The notes under the pieces are model-generated. The model saw nothing but the letters and a program-made list of their open reading frames with translations, was not told the origin of the DNA and searched no databases. From contig NC_036461.1 of the NCBI RefSeq assembly GCF_002775205.1, positions 19,502,015 through 19,566,014 on the forward strand: 64,000 nt of DNA, in the 5' to 3' direction. Source of the DNA: Xiphophorus maculatus (Eukaryota > Chordata > Actinopteri > Cyprinodontiformes > Poeciliidae). The first letter of the stretch is position 1. Every line of letters starts with the position of its first letter. Below are positions 62,212 to 64,000 of this stretch, in pieces. A program made the translations under genes and the position numbers.

Positions 62212-62240
62212 AACACACACACACACACACGCCCACACAC
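62212..62240. repeat. (CA)n microsatellite
   Basis: A short uninterrupted CA run. Confidence 0.85.
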
Positions 62241-62963
62241 CCTACAGACAGAAATCACTGCACCACATGCATCCACAATAACATGAGTACATTTTACACA
62301 AACACATACGGCTGAGTATCTCTTTGCATTCCGTTGGAGTATCACTGGAGTTTATGACAGTAAGAAGAAAATTAATAACTATAAGACGCTACATGAAACA
62401 AGATAAGATACACGAGAGGTGAACTTTGGTATGAAGTGTATGTTCATGCAAACCACTGATGTAATTCTGTCAATGTCTTATAAAGTTAAAAGAGCCACTG
62501 TCAGGTTGAGGGACCATTGTTTCATCAATAAACTCTTAAAATATTGTTTTTATTCAGGCATATTGTAAATACAGCATCCAACCTCACACTCAAGCATAAA
62601 ACGAGTTCACACTCAGAAAGAGACAGGCATTCACTATTCCAACAATCATTTATTTGGCCCTGTTGGAATTGCTTTTACTTTCCTGGTGGACAAGGTTTCT
62701 GATGCTCAGGTGAGAAACCTGAGCATGACAATATCAAACCATTGTTTGTGACTTTTTTTAATTATTATTTTTATTATTTATTATTATTATTTGTATTAAA
62801 AGCTGCAACAGAAGACCTTTAAATTGATTTTCTTTTAATTCTATTGGAGATAAATGTGAAATGTAACATTTTTTGAAAGGGGACATATGAAAAATCCACT
62901 TTTAGCTCTTAAATGCATTTGGTTGTGTAATCTGGAATCTCTAAGAGTGCAGAAAATTTGAAT

Positions 62964-63215
62964 TCAGTGACTCCTCGTGCTGTATGGATCTTTAGGTTCT
63001 TGTTGGGTCATTTTTTTTAATTCATCCAGTTTTTTCCTTTTCGTGTTGTGTTTCTTTATGACTTGTGTCAAAAGTTTTAGGAATTCTTCCACAAGTTTCT
63101 CACAATTTGACAGATGAAACAATCCGACATTATTGTCTAACAGCTGCAGATTCATGAGTAAGTCTGGCCAGGCAGTCCATGAGTTCTCCACTTGTGTCTC
63201 TGAATATTCTGACAT
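62964..63215 (-). other. unidentified 83-codon ORF with upstream TATA-like motif
   Basis: The minus-strand frame starts MSEYSETQVENSWTAWPDLL and continues with an amphipathic Leu/Asn-rich stretch and a Lys-rich end (KKHNTKRKKLDELKKM). A TATA-like tttatataag lies on the same strand near 63371-63381, about 160 bases upstream of the ATG. No family is recognised and no splice partner was proven. Confidence 0.25.
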
Positions 63216-64000
63216 AGAAAACTGGGCTGAACTGTGCTAAATGCACAGAAGACATAAACATGATCTTCACAGTTCTGCTTGCTTTGTCCAGATCTCAATG
63301 GGGTTGTTGAGGCAGGAGCATGATGGCATCTTTAACTTCAATCCTGCAATAGTCAAACTCCCTGGTGAAGCTTATATAAATAAGACCAGTGGGGGTAGCA
63401 TTGTACTAAACCAACCTACAGCCTGCTGGAAATTATTAGTAGAAAAAGCTTAAGTCTTTAAAGTTGCTGTCAATAAAAACTCGAAGGCATCGTCATACTT
63501 TTCTGGAAGACACACATCAGAAAAACAGCAGCGGCTCGGTGTGGTAAAACAGGAGATCAGGATATTCCATGGAGATTTCTAGATCAAAATTAGATAGGAA
63601 ATCAAAATGAATAGATGCATTAAAAAAAACATGTTTTCAAAAAATAACCTTGTGAAATGGATTTTTAATTTTGTGTGTCAAAATTTTGAGATGTGTTCAG
63701 AAAAAGAGGGGAGACAATTTATCTCCTAAAAGAACAATGTTCTTCTAGATATGTAAAAAAAAAAAAAGGTTGTAAAGTGTAAAGGTAAGTCACATGCAAG
63801 CTGTATTGTTTTTTTAAAGACAGGAAACTGCTTTTTGGACCAACACAAACATAACCCATGGGTTTATGAGAAATACCCTCTGAAAGAAGCATGTCTTTTT
63901 ATGTCCATCTGGATCTGCAGACCATGTCAGTGTTTTTCCATTTCTTAGTGACTAGTGACTATTTCCATGGTTGCAAACTAGTAGTTTTCTCACCAATACA

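Larger units (their letters stand above)
51815..64000. other. region upstream of eapp, no gene recognised
   Basis: This 12 kb contains two Tc1 relics, LINE fragments, microsatellites, candidate conserved blocks and two unidentified minus-strand ORFs. No exon of SNX6, the next gene in human, was found. The eapp promoter should lie in the first few hundred bases; it is not CpG-rich and shows no clear TATA box. Confidence 0.5.

Overview
This window reads as nuclear DNA of a teleost fish, probably a percomorph. Introns are long, splice sites follow GT/AG, coding exons are sparse, microsatellites are dense, and the repeats are of fish type (Tc1-like and hAT transposons, CR1/L2/Rex- and L1-like LINE fragments, a tRNA-type SINE). 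There are no operons, CRISPR arrays or prokaryotic features. Four genes could be assembled exon by exon: npas3 (+ strand, 3' end only), egln3 (-), sptssa (-) and eapp (-). The human 14q13 region has the same order, NPAS3-EGLN3-SPTSSA-EAPP, so this is an old conserved linkage block.

Layout. 1-10360: the tail of a long npas3 intron, with a SINE, a solo-LTR-like element and a candidate conserved non-coding block near 8.87-9.2 kb. 10361-15961: the last three npas3 coding exons, with a probable 3' UTR to about 19.88 kb. 19.9-27.8 kb: AT-rich DNA between the convergent npas3 and egln3 3' ends, holding a broken LINE endonuclease fragment. 27849-35893: egln3 in five coding exons (241 aa, all catalytic residues present). 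Its 6.5-kb intron 1 holds candidate hypoxia response elements and an unusual branched palindrome. 40652-44770: sptssa (68 aa, two coding exons). Its intron contains a frameshifted hAT transposase relic and a 113-bp GATA repeat. 47172-51814: eapp (290 aa, six coding exons), with a LINE reverse-transcriptase relic and a small hAT MITE in intron 5. 51.8-64 kb: no recognisable gene; two Tc1 transposase relics, LINE fragments, microsatellites, two candidate conserved blocks and two unidentified minus-strand ORFs.

The genes do not form one pathway. NPAS3 is a neuronal bHLH-PAS transcription factor, EGLN3 the HIF prolyl hydroxylase PHD3, SPTSSA a small activating subunit of serine palmitoyltransferase, and EAPP an E2F-binding nuclear phosphoprotein. 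The hunt gave no new enzymatic system. What stands out is structural: a three-way cruciform at 30064-30190 tied to a distant 32-bp perfect inverted repeat, and about a dozen perfect short hairpins (10-16-bp arms, 3-9-nt loops) across the window. One hairpin sits at a frame break in the hAT transposase. The pattern fits fold-back template switching during replication.
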